From Alloprevotella sp. (lineage in GTDB: Bacteria > Bacteroidota > Bacteroidia > Bacteroidales > Bacteroidaceae): a stretch of DNA of 64,000 bases. The translations under genes were made by a program, and so were the position numbers. Shown one piece after another: positions 1 to 11,440 of this stretch. Below the pieces are notes generated by a model, which worked only from the letters and a program-made list of their open reading frames with translations, did not search any database and was not told the origin of the DNA. The stretch spans positions 116,448-180,447 of the forward strand of contig JAFUTC010000008.1 in the NCBI GenBank assembly GCA_017471505.1, written 5' to 3'. The number at the start of each line of letters is the position of its first letter. The first letter of the stretch is position 1.

Positions 1-8
1 TGATTCGA

Positions 9-935
9 ATGAGCCTGCTGTGGCTCTGTGTGCTTGTGGCCGTGCCGGCTGCGAGCCAGACCATCATCGACTTGAACAAGGGCGCCGTGCGGGTGCGCTC
101 GAAAAATCTGCACGACTTCGACGTGGAGAACAAGCACCCCGAGGCGTTGCGCGAGGACTCCCTGCAATATGCCGACAACCTGAAGCGGGCGTTCAACTTT
201 CTCTATACCGACTCGCTCGCCCAAGCAGAGACGCTGCTGCGCGACTGTTTGAAACTGAGGCCCGACGCTCGTGGCAACTGGGTGGTCCGTCGCACGCTCG
301 GACAAATCTATCTCGGACAGGAACGCTATAAGGAAGCCATCAGCGAGTTCACCTCCATCCTGCGCATGCAACCCGAAAACCGCGACGTTCGAATGGAGCG
401 CGCGTCGGCCTACCTGAACTTTGGCAACGCACGTGCTGCCCTCCAGGACTGCGACGTAATGATGCTGGCCGACATGCCCGACTCGACACTCGTTCGCATA
501 CTCTTTCTGCGAGCCGCCGCAAAGATGCAGCTGCGCACCTACTCGGAGGCGCGTCAGGACCTGGCTCGCGTCGTGGAACTCGACCCCGAAAACACCAACG
601 CGCCCATACTCCTGGCCTTGGCTCTCTATCGCGACGGCCGGCCGCAGGAGGCCCTGCAGCGGCTCGACGTGTTTATCGGGCAGCACCCCGACGATGTCGA
701 GGCACTGGCCATGCGGGCCAACCTGCTCAAGCATCAGGAACGATGGGGCGAGGCACTTGCCGACTACGACCGTATGCTGACGCTTCAGCCCGACAATCGC
801 ACCTATCGCGTGAGCCGCGCCGAAGTACACCTGCAAATGGGAAGCAAGGCCGAAGCACGGCGCGACCTCGACAAAGCCGTACAACTCGGACTGCCGCGAG
901 CCTCGCTTCAGTCGCTCTATCAGCAATGCCGATGA
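9..935 (+). CDS. TPR repeat protein, exported
   Basis: This is a chain of tetratricopeptide repeats, about seven, covering roughly residues 60 to 300. Helix-pair signatures are visible, such as GQIYLGQERYKEAISEF and the later repeats ending in Pro at the turn (LDPEN, LQPDN). The first 17 residues are hydrophobic and end in AASQ, so they look like a signal peptide. The reading frame stays open to the left edge of the window, so the real start may lie a few codons upstream and the entry may be slightly partial. TPR proteins act as protein-binding scaffolds; the partner cannot be read from the sequence. The stop codon overlaps the start of the next gene in an ATGA, so the two are translationally linked. 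The family call is secure but the role is unknown. Confidence 0.8.
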   Translation: MSLLWLCVLVAVPAASQTIIDLNKGAVRVRSKNLHDFDVENKHPEALREDSLQYADNLKRAFNFLYTDSLAQAETLLRDCLKLRPDARGNWVVRRTLGQIYLGQERYKEAISEFTSILRMQPENRDVRMERASAYLNFGNARAALQDCDVMMLADMPDSTLVRILFLRAAAKMQLRTYSEARQDLARVVELDPENTNAPILLALALYRDGRPQEALQRLDVFIGQHPDDVEALAMRANLLKHQERWGEALADYDRMLTLQPDNRTYRVSRAEVHLQMGSKAEARRDLDKAVQLGLPRASLQSLYQQCR

Positions 936-2431
936 AAATATCCCTTCCGTCAGTCAAGTGCCTTATCGTTGGCCTACTGTGGCTTATGGTGCCCACCGGC
1001 CGCATCAGCGCACAGTTCAGTCTGTCCGTGCCCGACAGCACTCGGACCGCATTTCCGCTGCCACGCGCCTATCGGGCGGTCTGGTTTACCACGCTTGGCG
1101 GTCTCGACTGGCCTGCTGCGCCGGCCAACAACGCCACCTCGCGGTCCAGACAACAGGCCGACCTCTGCCGGCAATTCGACCAACTGAAGGAAGCAGGCAT
1201 CAACACCATACTTTTTCAGACCCGTCTGCGCGGAACCGTGGCCTACAGGTCGGAAATAGAGCCTTTCGACTACGTGTTTGCGGGCAAATCGTGCGCAGAT
1301 CCGGGCTACGACCCGCTGGCCTTTGCTGTCGAGCAGGCACATCGGCGCGGCATGGAACTGCATGCCTGGGTCGTGGCGTTTCCCGTATGCCGCCTGTCGG
1401 ACATGAAGTCGCTTGGAGCCAAGGCACTGCCGCGCCTGCATCCCGAACTGTGCTACAAGAGCCAGGAACTATACCTGATGGACCCCGGACAGCCCGGCAC
1501 GGCCGACTATCTGGCCCGTCTGTGCGTGGAAATAGCCTCTCGCTACGAAGTGGACGGCATCCATCTCGACTACATACGCTACCCCGAAAACGGCATACGC
1601 TTTGACGACCGCCACACTTATAGCCGCTACGGAAAAGGCACTCCGCTGAAACAATGGCGCAGGGAAAACGTGTCGCATGTCGTGGAAACCGTTGCCGAGG
1701 CCGTTCGTGCGGTGCGACCCGACATTCGGCTGTCGTGCTCTCCCGTTGGAAAATACGACGACACGGCTCGCTACAGTTCAAAAGGCTGGAATGCGTTCAC
1801 GGCGGTCTGTCAGGATCCGGTGGAATGGGTGGAAAAAGGCTGGATGGACGTGCTTTTTCCGATGATGTACTTTGACGGCGACAATTTCTACCCTTTCCTG
1901 TTCGACTGGAAAGAACGTGTCGGCGCCAACCACATTGCTCCCGGACTGGGGCTCTATCAAATTGACCGGCGCGAGGGCAATCGCACGCTGACATCACTGA
2001 CCCGCCAGACATTTGTCATTGAGCAGCAGCGGCTTGCAGGCTTCGCATTTTTCCGCACCCGCTTCCTTTTGGGCAACACCAAAGGCTGCTACGATTTCTA
2101 CCGCGGGCTCTACGGCCAGACTGCCGTGCTGCCTCCCGCCAAGCAGTTCGGTCTGCCCGAAAAGCCACTTCCCCGCCCGAGTGCCACCATCCGGCAGGTG
2201 GGCCACAGCCTGCAATTCGCGTGGAGCCCTCGCTACGATGCCGACGGCCATAGACTTTGGGTCAACATCTACCGCATCGACCCGGCCGGGCCTACACTGC
2301 TGCAAAGTCGCATAGAGGCGTCGACTCATAGGCTTGAGGTGGCGCTGCCCCAGATGATGCACTGCTGCTACGCCCTTACCTTCTACGACCGCTACGGCCG
2401 CGAATCGGAACCCGCCTTCGTCGGGTTGTAG
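932..2431 (+). CDS. glycoside hydrolase-like family 10 (GHL10/DUF187) protein
   Basis: The frame extends upstream, but the ATG at 932 overlaps the previous stop codon and starts a clear signal peptide (MKISLPSVKCLIVGLLWLM..., cleavage near residue 28). A second ATG at 926 is possible. The body is a TIM-barrel protein of the GHL10/DUF187 family: YRAVWFTTLGGLDWP near residue 50 is the family hallmark, and the acidic motif VDGIHLDYIRYP near residue 205 holds the predicted catalytic Asp. After about residue 410 there is a fibronectin-III-like tail. Family members are exported and are thought to cleave glycans, some in peptidoglycan or polysaccharide turnover; the substrate is not known here. At 499 residues it has normal length. 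It is co-transcribed with the upstream TPR gene. Confidence 0.85.
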   Translation: MKISLPSVKCLIVGLLWLMVPTGRISAQFSLSVPDSTRTAFPLPRAYRAVWFTTLGGLDWPAAPANNATSRSRQQADLCRQFDQLKEAGINTILFQTRLRGTVAYRSEIEPFDYVFAGKSCADPGYDPLAFAVEQAHRRGMELHAWVVAFPVCRLSDMKSLGAKALPRLHPELCYKSQELYLMDPGQPGTADYLARLCVEIASRYEVDGIHLDYIRYPENGIRFDDRHTYSRYGKGTPLKQWRRENVSHVVETVAEAVRAVRPDIRLSCSPVGKYDDTARYSSKGWNAFTAVCQDPVEWVEKGWMDVLFPMMYFDGDNFYPFLFDWKERVGANHIAPGLGLYQIDRREGNRTLTSLTRQTFVIEQQRLAGFAFFRTRFLLGNTKGCYDFYRGLYGQTAVLPPAKQFGLPEKPLPRPSATIRQVGHSLQFAWSPRYDADGHRLWVNIYRIDPAGPTLLQSRIEASTHRLEVALPQMMHCCYALTFYDRYGRESEPAFVGL

Positions 2432-2453
2432 TCTTTCTCCCTTGTCTTAAATC

Positions 2454-3179
2454 TTAGGTTTCTTCTCCGAACGAATCCTGCGTATCGCGTTCGTCCAGAA
2501 GCTTATACCCCAGTCCGCGTGCATTGACGATACGCACCGATGTGTCCCTTGAAAGTTTATGCCGGAGCTTGGTAATAAAAACATGGAGTGACTTCTGATT
2601 GTAGAAACTGTCATCTCCCCACACGTCCAATAGTAGCGTTTGCATACTGACTATTTCTCTGCGTCGGCTGCACAAGTGGCGCAGGATGGAACATTCGCGA
2701 AACGAGAGCAGGGCAGTATGCCCCGACGGAAGATGCCGGAGTTCCTGCGTGGTAGGATAGAACTGGTAGGAGCCTATGCGGTAGTTGTCGGCCTGCGGAC
2801 TTGTGGGCTTTGGTGCCCGCTCTACCAAGGCGCGCAGCCGCACTATGAGTTCGCGGATGCCGAAAGGTTTGCGCAGAAAATCGTTGGCCCCCATTTCAAA
2901 TCCCTTTACCACATCGTCCACTGCCGTACGCGCCGTGAGAAACAGAACGGGGATATGTGCATTTTCGAGTCTGATGTGGCGCACCATCTCAAAGCCGTCC
3001 ATCTGCGGCATCATCACGTCGGCCACTATCACGTGGGGCGTTTCTTCACGGAACAGGCGCAGTCCGTCTATACCATTATGGGCCGTGCGCACACTGAAAC
3101 CTTCTTGCGTCAGCGTATCTTTAAGTATGAGCACAAGGTCGGGCTCGTCTTCTACGAGAAGCAACTTAATCTTTTCCAT
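2454..3179 (-). CDS. OmpR-family response regulator
   Basis: This is a 241-residue two-component regulator. The receiver domain (residues 1-120) has the acidic pair DE near residue 11, the phosphoacceptor Asp54 in IVADVMMP, and the conserved Lys in LRKPFG. The winged-helix DNA-binding domain (about 135-235) ends in the typical HKLSRDTSVRIVNARGLGYKL. The ATG at 3179 was chosen because the receiver starts exactly there; the longer frame only reads through the kinase gene. It overlaps the 3' end of the kinase gene by 14 bases, so both are made from one mRNA. It resembles the RprY type of Bacteroides regulator. The likely target is the divergent barrel gene at 4845 (see the direct repeat at 4743-4772). 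Confidence 0.93.
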   Translation of the reverse strand: MEKIKLLLVEDEPDLVLILKDTLTQEGFSVRTAHNGIDGLRLFREETPHVIVADVMMPQMDGFEMVRHIRLENAHIPVLFLTARTAVDDVVKGFEMGANDFLRKPFGIRELIVRLRALVERAPKPTSPQADNYRIGSYQFYPTTQELRHLPSGHTALLSFRECSILRHLCSRRREIVSMQTLLLDVWGDDSFYNQKSLHVFITKLRHKLSRDTSVRIVNARGLGYKLLDERDTQDSFGEET

Positions 3180-4701
3180 CCTTATCAAAATAGATTGTAA
3201 AACGGCTGCCACGACCTGATTCACTATCCACCATGATGCGCCAACCGTGTTGCTGCACCATGGCATGGACATAGTGGAGCCCAAGTCCGTAGCCTCGTGC
3301 GTTTTGCACGTCGCCTGTGGGTACGCGATAGAACTTTTCGAAAATCAGAGCCTGCTGCGAGCGCGCAATGCCGATGCCGTCGTCGCTTATCTGCAGGTAT
3401 TCGGCCGTGCAGACGATTTGTATGTTTACGGAATCCCCTGAATATTTGAGTGCATTATCCACCAGATTGTTTACCATATTCTGCAAGTGGGTTCTGTCTG
3501 CACTGATGGCTAAATCCTCGGGATTGACGTCGAGCGTGATAGAGCAAGGTTTCTGTGCCCTTATCTGCTGAATTTCCGTCACGTGTTCCAGCAACGGGCG
3601 CATGGCTACCGTTTCACGATGCAAGCGGAATGTCTGCCGATGCTCCATGTTCATCGAGAGAATTTGTTCTACCAATGTGCTCAGCTGTTGGAGTTGCTCG
3701 CGGCAGATGTTGAGGTATCGGCGGCGGACTTCCTCCGACGCGTCGGCCCCATAATGGAGCAGCGCATCATTTGCGGCATAGGCTACCGACAGGGGCGTCT
3801 TAAGTTCGTGCGTGATATTATGGGTGAAATCGTCGCTTATCTCCTTGAGCGATTTTATATGCAGGAGCGTGCGCAGGAGATAGAAAAAGGCAAATGCCAA
3901 TATGAAAATTATCAACAGCGAGGTTGCAAGAATTCCAGCCATCTGTCGGACGACGACGCGCGACACGTTCTCCACGCAGATTTCATAGTAGTGCTGCCCA
4001 CTGACATCGTAGGCGTAGATGAACGTATTATTGTCGCGACGGGCTTGATAGGCTTTTGTCGTCAATGAAGCCAACGTATCGGCCACAAATGAGTCGAGCA
4101 GATTGGGCTGATAGATGAGGAGCAATTTATGTTCGCCACTCAGCCCGATAGCACGGAGCTCGTCGACGAGCACACTGTCCAGGTACACTGTATCTAATGG
4201 CAATAGAGCATCTACTCCGATGTGGAGGCTCTGCTGAAAGCCTGCTGCAAGTTTTAGAAGCCCATCTTGCGCCAGCAGATTATTGGAAAACTCGTCTTCA
4301 GCCATCTGTTCGGCGCTTGCATATTGCTTGTGGCCAACAACGACCGAGTCTGAATCCATTTCATATTTATCTACGGCCGTAATGACGGTGCCCGTGGTGT
4401 GCGTCCTATTGCCTTCCACTCGCGTCTCCGTCGAAATCGTGTGTTGTGCATGTGTTGTGTCGGGCTGGTAGCCTACTGCAGCCGTAAAGACACCATGCTT
4501 CAGACTTTTATCACGGCGATACTGGTCGATGCGATGATACATTTCGCGCAGGTCAGCCACGCGCAGGGCTTCTTCTACGGCTTTCGACTTCTCAGCACGG
4601 GTGGTCTGAAACAAGTTGCTAAGCCAATATATCTGGTACATAAAGATGCCGCTCAACGCAATGAGGATAAGGGCTGAGATAAACTTCAAGTGCAGTTTCA
4701 T
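3166..4701 (-). CDS. membrane sensor histidine kinase
   Basis: This is a 511-residue kinase that pairs with the regulator gene it overlaps. It has a transmembrane helix at about 6-26, a periplasmic sensor of about 225 residues with no recognisable domain, a second helix at about 254-277, a HisKA domain with phospho-acceptor His298 in ITHELKTPLS, and a HATPase_c domain with the N box NMVNNLVDNALKYSG, G1 box DDGIGIA and G2 box GYGLGLHYV. All catalytic boxes are intact. Layout and sequence resemble the RprX family of Bacteroidetes. The sensed signal is unknown. A TAnnTTTG box on the minus strand at 4706-4713 sits only a few bases before the start codon. Confidence 0.93.
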   Translation of the reverse strand: MKLHLKFISALILIALSGIFMYQIYWLSNLFQTTRAEKSKAVEEALRVADLREMYHRIDQYRRDKSLKHGVFTAAVGYQPDTTHAQHTISTETRVEGNRTHTTGTVITAVDKYEMDSDSVVVGHKQYASAEQMAEDEFSNNLLAQDGLLKLAAGFQQSLHIGVDALLPLDTVYLDSVLVDELRAIGLSGEHKLLLIYQPNLLDSFVADTLASLTTKAYQARRDNNTFIYAYDVSGQHYYEICVENVSRVVVRQMAGILATSLLIIFILAFAFFYLLRTLLHIKSLKEISDDFTHNITHELKTPLSVAYAANDALLHYGADASEEVRRRYLNICREQLQQLSTLVEQILSMNMEHRQTFRLHRETVAMRPLLEHVTEIQQIRAQKPCSITLDVNPEDLAISADRTHLQNMVNNLVDNALKYSGDSVNIQIVCTAEYLQISDDGIGIARSQQALIFEKFYRVPTGDVQNARGYGLGLHYVHAMVQQHGWRIMVDSESGRGSRFTIYFDKDGKD

Positions 4702-4742
4702 AGAGCAAAAATACGAACATAGCCTTATAGCCTCGCCACGCG

Positions 4743-4772
4743 TTAAGACTAAATAAGTTTTCTCTTAAGACT
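4743..4772. promoter_or_regulatory. direct repeat TTAAGACT, 22-base spacing, candidate response-regulator site
   Basis: TTAAGACT occurs at 4743-4750 and again at 4765-4772, exactly 22 bases apart, so both copies face the same side of the helix. They lie in the 143-base gap between the kinase/regulator operon and the divergent barrel gene. OmpR-family regulators bind tandem direct repeats, so this is the natural candidate operator; the assignment is inference. Confidence 0.5.
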
Positions 4773-4812
4773 TGGTAAGCAGGCGGAGCCACCTGCCGAC
4801 TGATGCGCGCCT

Positions 4813-4820
4813 TACTTTTG
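4813..4820 (+). promoter_or_regulatory. -7 element (TAnnTTTG) for the barrel gene
   Basis: TACTTTTG matches the Bacteroidetes -7 box, 25 bases before the ATG at 4845. No good TTTG is found about 19 bases upstream, which would fit a promoter that depends on an activator such as the neighbouring response regulator. Confidence 0.4.
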
Positions 4821-4844
4821 CCGAGAAATCAATCATTCTATAAT

Positions 4845-6881
4845 ATGAAACGCATATTTCTCTTCCTATGTCTGTGCTTCAGTCTGACGGCATACGGCCA
4901 GACGGATTCGCTACGCACCGACAGCATTTTCCAATCGTTGCCCGAGGCGCTTGTTCGTGGCGAGCGCCCGATAGTAAAGTCCGATGGCGCAGCGCTCTTA
5001 TACGACCTGCCCGAACTCATACGCAACAAGCCCGTAGATAACGCTTTCGATGCGCTCAAGCATATACCAGGTGTGGCGGAGATAGGCGAATCGCTGCAGT
5101 TCGCAGGCCAGTCGGTCAACGTCATTATAGATGGGAAACCGCAAGTGCTGTCCAGCGAACAACTTAATGCCTTGCTCAAGAGTATTCCTGCATCGCGTCT
5201 GAAGAATGCAGCCTTCTACGTGTCGGCACCTGCTAAATTTCAAGTGCGCGGCATGCTCATAGATCTTCATTTGAAGCATGAATCGGCCGATCGTTACTTG
5301 CAAGCCGAACTCTTTGCCGATGCCGAAATGCGCGATGACCCTCGTTTCAGCCAGCGCGCCAATCTGAACTGGACGCACGGCCGACTTTCGGCCGACTTGC
5401 TCTATCGTCATGCTCAGGAGCGTTATTACAGCGAGACCCAGACCCATGCGCTTCATACGCTCAATAATGGAGCCGTGATGCAGATAGACAATGCGAACGA
5501 ATGGCATGGGCGAAAGTCGGAAAACATGCTTCGTCTGGGCGCAGACTATAATTGGGCCGAACATCATCTGCTGAGTTTTGTGTATAACGGACAATACGAT
5601 TTTTCGAAAGGTCATGAGTCGTCAACGGGTTGGAACGTCTCACACGGCAAAGGCACTGGTCTAACACGGCTGCACAACGCTCGGATAGATTATGAGGTGC
5701 CGTGGGGGCTGAAGACTGGAGTAGATTTTTTGTTTTATCGTACGCCACATGCGTCAGAAATCCATAGTGAAAACGGCGCGGGGGTGCTGGAGTATGGGTC
5801 GGAAAGTCTGCAGCGTATCAATAAATGGAAGGTCTATCTAAGCGGAGAACATAAGACACGTTCGGGTTGGAGCCTTAACTACGGCGCGATCTATGCCACA
5901 ACGGTGGATAACAGCCATCAATCGTACGACAACCCCGACTTGCAGGATACAGCCACACGACGTCGCGAACAAAGGTTTGACTTATATGCCGGATTCAGCA
6001 GGTCGTGGACAGATAGGTTTAGCCTGAGCGCGTCGCTCGACGTGGAACATTTCAAAAGCATAGTGCAAGACACCTGGGGGTTCTTTCCGACTATCAACGC
6101 CACCTATATGCCGACGAAAAATCATATCCTACAACTTTCTCTGAGTAGTAATAAACAATATCCTCCTTACTGGGAGATGCAGGATGTCGTTTCTTGGCAA
6201 GACTCCTATACGGTTTTAGTAGGAAACCCAGAACTAAAACCCTCACGTGATTATGGGCTGATGTTGCAGTATGTGCTCAAGAACAAATATGTCTTTCTGA
6301 TTTATGGCACGCATAAGAGTGATTACTATGTGCAACTGCTTTACCAATCGCCCGAGCGACTTATGCAAATCTACAAGACTACGAATTTCAACTACCATAG
6401 AGAAGTGGTGGCGCAGGTAGTGTGTCCCGTAAAGGCCGGACAATGGTACGATGCGCGTTTCACGCTTGTAGGATTTTGGACCAACGAGCGAGCGGACCAT
6501 TTCTTTGAGTTGCCGTTCAACAGAAGTGCTCTGTCGCTAATGGCCTTTATGACGCATACATTTGGCATTACCAAACAGCTTTTCCTTACGCTGTCTGCTT
6601 TCGCTCGCACCCGAGGAATTCAAGGCCTTTATAATCTGCCTGCTTCCGGCAATCTGGATGTTGGCCTGCGCTATTCGTTCTGTGGAGGAAAAGTTACGCT
6701 CAATTTTTATGGAAAGAACTTGCTGAAGACAAGTTCCATTAGTCCGGAAATTCATTATAAGACGCAATGTCTGGATCAGCATATCCGCGATTACCGCACC
6801 TTTGGTCTGTCGCTGACCTATCGCTTTGGCAATTATAAAGAGCATAAGCGCGCGGCCGTAGATACCTCGCGCATGCACTGA
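4845..6881 (+). CDS. outer-membrane beta-barrel protein, TonB-receptor-like
   Basis: This 678-residue protein starts with a signal peptide (MKRIFLFLCLCFSLTAYG). It has a short plug-like domain at about 25-150 (DNAFDALKHIPGV..., VNVIIDGK) and then a long run of amphipathic strands with aromatic ends up to the C-terminus, LSLTYRFGNYK. This matches the outer-membrane beta-barrel family related to TonB-dependent receptors (OMP_b-brl_3). The carboxypeptidase-like regulatory domain common in Bacteroidetes receptors is absent, and I see no clear TonB box. The ATG at 4845 was preferred over the in-frame ATG at 4803 because it begins the signal peptide and the -7 box lies between the two. It is divergent from the sensor/regulator pair, so it is a probable target of that system. 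The ligand is unknown. Confidence 0.83.
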   Translation: MKRIFLFLCLCFSLTAYGQTDSLRTDSIFQSLPEALVRGERPIVKSDGAALLYDLPELIRNKPVDNAFDALKHIPGVAEIGESLQFAGQSVNVIIDGKPQVLSSEQLNALLKSIPASRLKNAAFYVSAPAKFQVRGMLIDLHLKHESADRYLQAELFADAEMRDDPRFSQRANLNWTHGRLSADLLYRHAQERYYSETQTHALHTLNNGAVMQIDNANEWHGRKSENMLRLGADYNWAEHHLLSFVYNGQYDFSKGHESSTGWNVSHGKGTGLTRLHNARIDYEVPWGLKTGVDFLFYRTPHASEIHSENGAGVLEYGSESLQRINKWKVYLSGEHKTRSGWSLNYGAIYATTVDNSHQSYDNPDLQDTATRRREQRFDLYAGFSRSWTDRFSLSASLDVEHFKSIVQDTWGFFPTINATYMPTKNHILQLSLSSNKQYPPYWEMQDVVSWQDSYTVLVGNPELKPSRDYGLMLQYVLKNKYVFLIYGTHKSDYYVQLLYQSPERLMQIYKTTNFNYHREVVAQVVCPVKAGQWYDARFTLVGFWTNERADHFFELPFNRSALSLMAFMTHTFGITKQLFLTLSAFARTRGIQGLYNLPASGNLDVGLRYSFCGGKVTLNFYGKNLLKTSSISPEIHYKTQCLDQHIRDYRTFGLSLTYRFGNYKEHKRAAVDTSRMH

Positions 6882-6923
6882 TGGTAGACAGGCGCCAACT
6901 GACGCGACAGACTTATACGCAAA

Positions 6924-6961
6924 TCCGCCCCGACAAATAGTGTGTTGGAGCGGACTTTTTT
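6924..6961. terminator. bidirectional terminator between barrel gene and cysS
   Basis: A hairpin with arms TCCGCCCC and GGAGCGGA (one mismatch) is followed by a run of seven T. It lies in the gap where the two genes converge. Confidence 0.55.
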
Positions 6962-6983
6962 GCTATGGCATTACGGTGAGAGT

Positions 6984-8471
6984 CTATCGGTTTAGTTTCC
7001 AGATGGCTCCGTCCTTTGTGTCTTTCACTTCAAAGCCTGCGGCGGCCAGTTCATCGCGTATCTTGTCGCTGGTGGCCCAGTCTTTGTCGGCTTTGGCCTT
7101 TGCCCGCAGTTCAAGCAACAGGTTTACGGCTGCGCCGAAACTTTCTTCGCGCTCGTTGCCGCCGTTTGCCTCTTCGCGCAAACCAAGCAAGTCGAAGCAG
7201 AAGGTTTGGAAAATCTGCTTCAATGCCTCGAGGGCCTCGGTCGATATGGTGGTGGTCTTGTCGGACAGCTGATTTACGATGCGGCAGGCATCAAACAGAT
7301 GGCTTATCACGATGGGCGAGTTGAGATCATCGCTCAATGCGTCGTAGCACTTATCGCGCAGTTCGTCGGTATAGGCGGTCGTGACGGCTGCATGGTCGGA
7401 TGCCTCGATGCGACGCAGCGTCTTGACGGCGTCAAGGAGGCGTTCGAGTCCTTTACGGCTGGCCTGGAGCGCTTCATTGGAAAAGTCGACGGTAGAACGG
7501 TAGTGGGCCTGCAGAATGAAGAACCTGATGGTCATCGGGCTATAGGCTTCGGCCAATTTCTCATGGCTGCCGCTGAAGAACTGCTGTAGCGTGATGAAGT
7601 TGCCCAGGCTCTTGCCCATCTTCTGCCCGTTAATCGTAATCATGTTATTATGCATCCAGTAGCGGACCATGGGTTTTCCCTGTGCGGCAACGGCCTGTGC
7701 AATCTCGCATTCGTGGTGCGGGAAAATCAGGTCCATGCCTCCGCCGTGAATATCGAACTGTTCGCCGAGATACTTACGACCCATGGCTGTACATTCGCAG
7801 TGCCAGCCGGGAAATCCGTCGCTCCAGGGCGAAGGCCAGCGCATGATGTGCTCAGGCTGGGCTTTTTTCCACAGGGCAAAGTCCACCTGGTTGTGTTTCT
7901 CTTCCTGTCCGCTCAAATCACGGCTGTGGTTGATGACGTCCGTGAGGTTTCGGTTGGAAAGTATGCCGTAGCGATGGTCGCGATTATATTTCTCAACGTC
8001 GAAATAGACGCTTCCGTGCGACTCATAGGCGTAGCCGTTGGCAAGAATCTGCTTCACCAGTTCTTCTTGCTCGATGATGTGTCCGGTAGCATGCGGCTCG
8101 ATGCTTGGAGGGAGAACATTGAGCATATCCATGGCCTGGTGGAAACTGTTCGTATAGAACTGGGCGATTTCCATGGGTTCCAACTGCTCGAGCTTGGCTT
8201 TCTTGGCGATTTTATCCTCGCCTTCGTCGGCGTCATGCTCCAAGTGGCCCACGTCGGTAATGTTGCGGACATAGCGCACCTTGTAGCCGATGTGTTTCAG
8301 GTAGCGATACAGCAGGTCGAACGTGATGGCGGGCCGCGCATGGCCCAAATGTGGCTCTCCGTATACGGTAGGGCCGCAGACATACATGCCGACGTGGTCG
8401 GGCTCTATCGGGCGGAACAGTTCCTTCTGGCGGGAGAGTGTATTGAATAGATATAGGTTTCGTTGTGCCAT
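6984..8471 (-). CDS. cysS: cysteinyl-tRNA synthetase
   Basis: This 495-residue class I aminoacyl-tRNA synthetase charges tRNA-Cys in the cytoplasm. The adenylate-binding motif HLGH is at residues 41-44 and the KMSKS loop reads KMGKS. Zinc ligands characteristic of CysRS are present: Cys32 in YVCGPTVYG, the Cys in WHCECTAMG, and HHECE. The C-terminus carries the helical anticodon-binding region and ends in the usual GAIWKL. The start at 8471 ([10 protein letters not shown]) is used because the extra upstream codons do not match the family. It is apparently monocistronic, converging on the barrel gene. Confidence 0.97.
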   Translation of the reverse strand: MAQRNLYLFNTLSRQKELFRPIEPDHVGMYVCGPTVYGEPHLGHARPAITFDLLYRYLKHIGYKVRYVRNITDVGHLEHDADEGEDKIAKKAKLEQLEPMEIAQFYTNSFHQAMDMLNVLPPSIEPHATGHIIEQEELVKQILANGYAYESHGSVYFDVEKYNRDHRYGILSNRNLTDVINHSRDLSGQEEKHNQVDFALWKKAQPEHIMRWPSPWSDGFPGWHCECTAMGRKYLGEQFDIHGGGMDLIFPHHECEIAQAVAAQGKPMVRYWMHNNMITINGQKMGKSLGNFITLQQFFSGSHEKLAEAYSPMTIRFFILQAHYRSTVDFSNEALQASRKGLERLLDAVKTLRRIEASDHAAVTTAYTDELRDKCYDALSDDLNSPIVISHLFDACRIVNQLSDKTTTISTEALEALKQIFQTFCFDLLGLREEANGGNEREESFGAAVNLLLELRAKAKADKDWATSDKIRDELAAAGFEVKDTKDGAIWKLNR

Positions 8472-8573
8472 AGATATGGATTGGGTGAATAGTGTTACTG
8501 ATTGCGAAAATACGGGTTTTGCCCTGAAACTCAAAGGCGCGGACTCATTGAATAAGCCTGCGTGCCGGCAAGG

Positions 8574-9143
8574 CTATGTCGGCGGCTGCTCCAACGAGCG
8601 GATGACGCGGCAGGGGTTTCCGGCGGCCACGCTGTACGGAGGTATGGACCGCGTGACCACGGAGCCTGCGCCGATTACCGAGCCTTTTCCGATGGTTACT
8701 CCGGGAAGCACGCAGACCTGAGCGCCTATCCAGACGTCGTCTTCGACCTTTATGGACAGGGCTTTCTCCTCTCCGCCGGCGCGATGATTGGGGTCGAGCG
8801 GATGTATGGCGGTGTGAAATCCGCACATGGGTCCTACGAACACGTTATTACCGAACGTGATGCCACCTCCGTCGAGCAGTTGGCAGCCTTTGTTCATGAA
8901 GAAGTTGTCGCCCACTTCGGTGAAGATGCCATAGTCGCAGTGGAAGGGGGAAAGGATGCAGCACCCTGTGCCACAGCGTCCCAGGATTTTGCGGATGAGT
9001 TGCTGGCGCTCTTCCGACTGGTGCGGCCGCAGCAGGTTATAGTCGTAGGTCAGTTCTTGAGCCTGCTGCATGACTTGTCGGAGTTCGGGGTCGGTGGAAG
9101 GGTTGTACCAGTCGCCGGCCCTGAGTTTTTCGGCTTCGGTCAT
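8574..9143 (-). CDS. sugar O-acetyltransferase (maltose/galactoside acetyltransferase family)
   Basis: This is a 189-residue left-handed beta-helix acetyltransferase of the LacA/Maa group. An N-terminal cap domain (MTEAEKLRAGDWYNPSTDPEL) matches the maltose acetyltransferase domain, and hexapeptide repeats run from about residue 70 to 180. The catalytic His is in TAIHPLDP (residue 114). The C-terminal PPYSVAAGNPCRVIR is typical of the family. It transfers acetyl groups from acetyl-CoA to sugar hydroxyls; the physiological substrate of such enzymes is usually unknown. The start at 9143 is preferred because the -7 box at 9163-9170 lies just upstream. Length is normal. Confidence 0.9.
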   Translation of the reverse strand: MTEAEKLRAGDWYNPSTDPELRQVMQQAQELTYDYNLLRPHQSEERQQLIRKILGRCGTGCCILSPFHCDYGIFTEVGDNFFMNKGCQLLDGGGITFGNNVFVGPMCGFHTAIHPLDPNHRAGGEEKALSIKVEDDVWIGAQVCVLPGVTIGKGSVIGAGSVVTRSIPPYSVAAGNPCRVIRSLEQPPT

Positions 9144-9162
9144 ATCGGTGGTTTTTCTACGA

Positions 9163-9170
9163 CAAAGGTA
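9163..9170 (-). promoter_or_regulatory. -7 element for the acetyltransferase gene
   Basis: TACCTTTG on the minus strand matches TAnnTTTG 19 bases before the start codon, implying a very short leader. No clear -33 box. Confidence 0.4.
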
Positions 9171-9180
9171 GCGAGTTTTT

Positions 9181-9223
9181 GCATAAAAAATGGACTTTGC
9201 GCAATTCACATTGGGCAAAGTCC
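9181..9223 (-). terminator. gyrB terminator
   Basis: There is a perfect 9-base inverted repeat, GGACTTTGC at 9192-9200 with GCAAAGTCC at 9215-9223. On the minus strand it is followed by ATTTTTTATG. It lies about 155 bases after the gyrB stop codon. Confidence 0.65.
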
Positions 9224-9379
9224 TAAATGGTTGTTTGTAAAATTGAGTTGGTTTGCATTAAACGCGATTCACATCGGCTTTAATGCGGGGGAGATAATAA
9301 ATGCTATGATAGAAAAGGAATAGAGTGTGCTTATGGTTGGTGCCGACGCCTTTGTGGGGACCGTCGGCGGGATGGTGCG

Positions 9380-11365
<1,986 letters not shown>

Positions 11366-11377
11366 TTATAAACTATG

Positions 11378-11408
11378 CAAAGTTAATTAAATGCAAGCAA
11401 TTGAGCAA
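11378..11408 (-). promoter_or_regulatory. gyrB promoter
   Basis: Minus-strand TAACTTTG at 11378-11385 matches TAnnTTTG. TTGC, a weak match to TTTG, lies 19 bases further upstream at 11405-11408. The predicted leader is about 30 bases. Confidence 0.45.
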
Positions 11409-11440
11409 TTTTTTCGGCTCATTATTTTGGGAAAAATATT

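Noticed and set aside
2454-3284. Longer start (3284) for the response regulator
   Set aside because: The extra 35 codons lie inside the kinase gene and do not match receiver domains; the family start is the Met at 3179.
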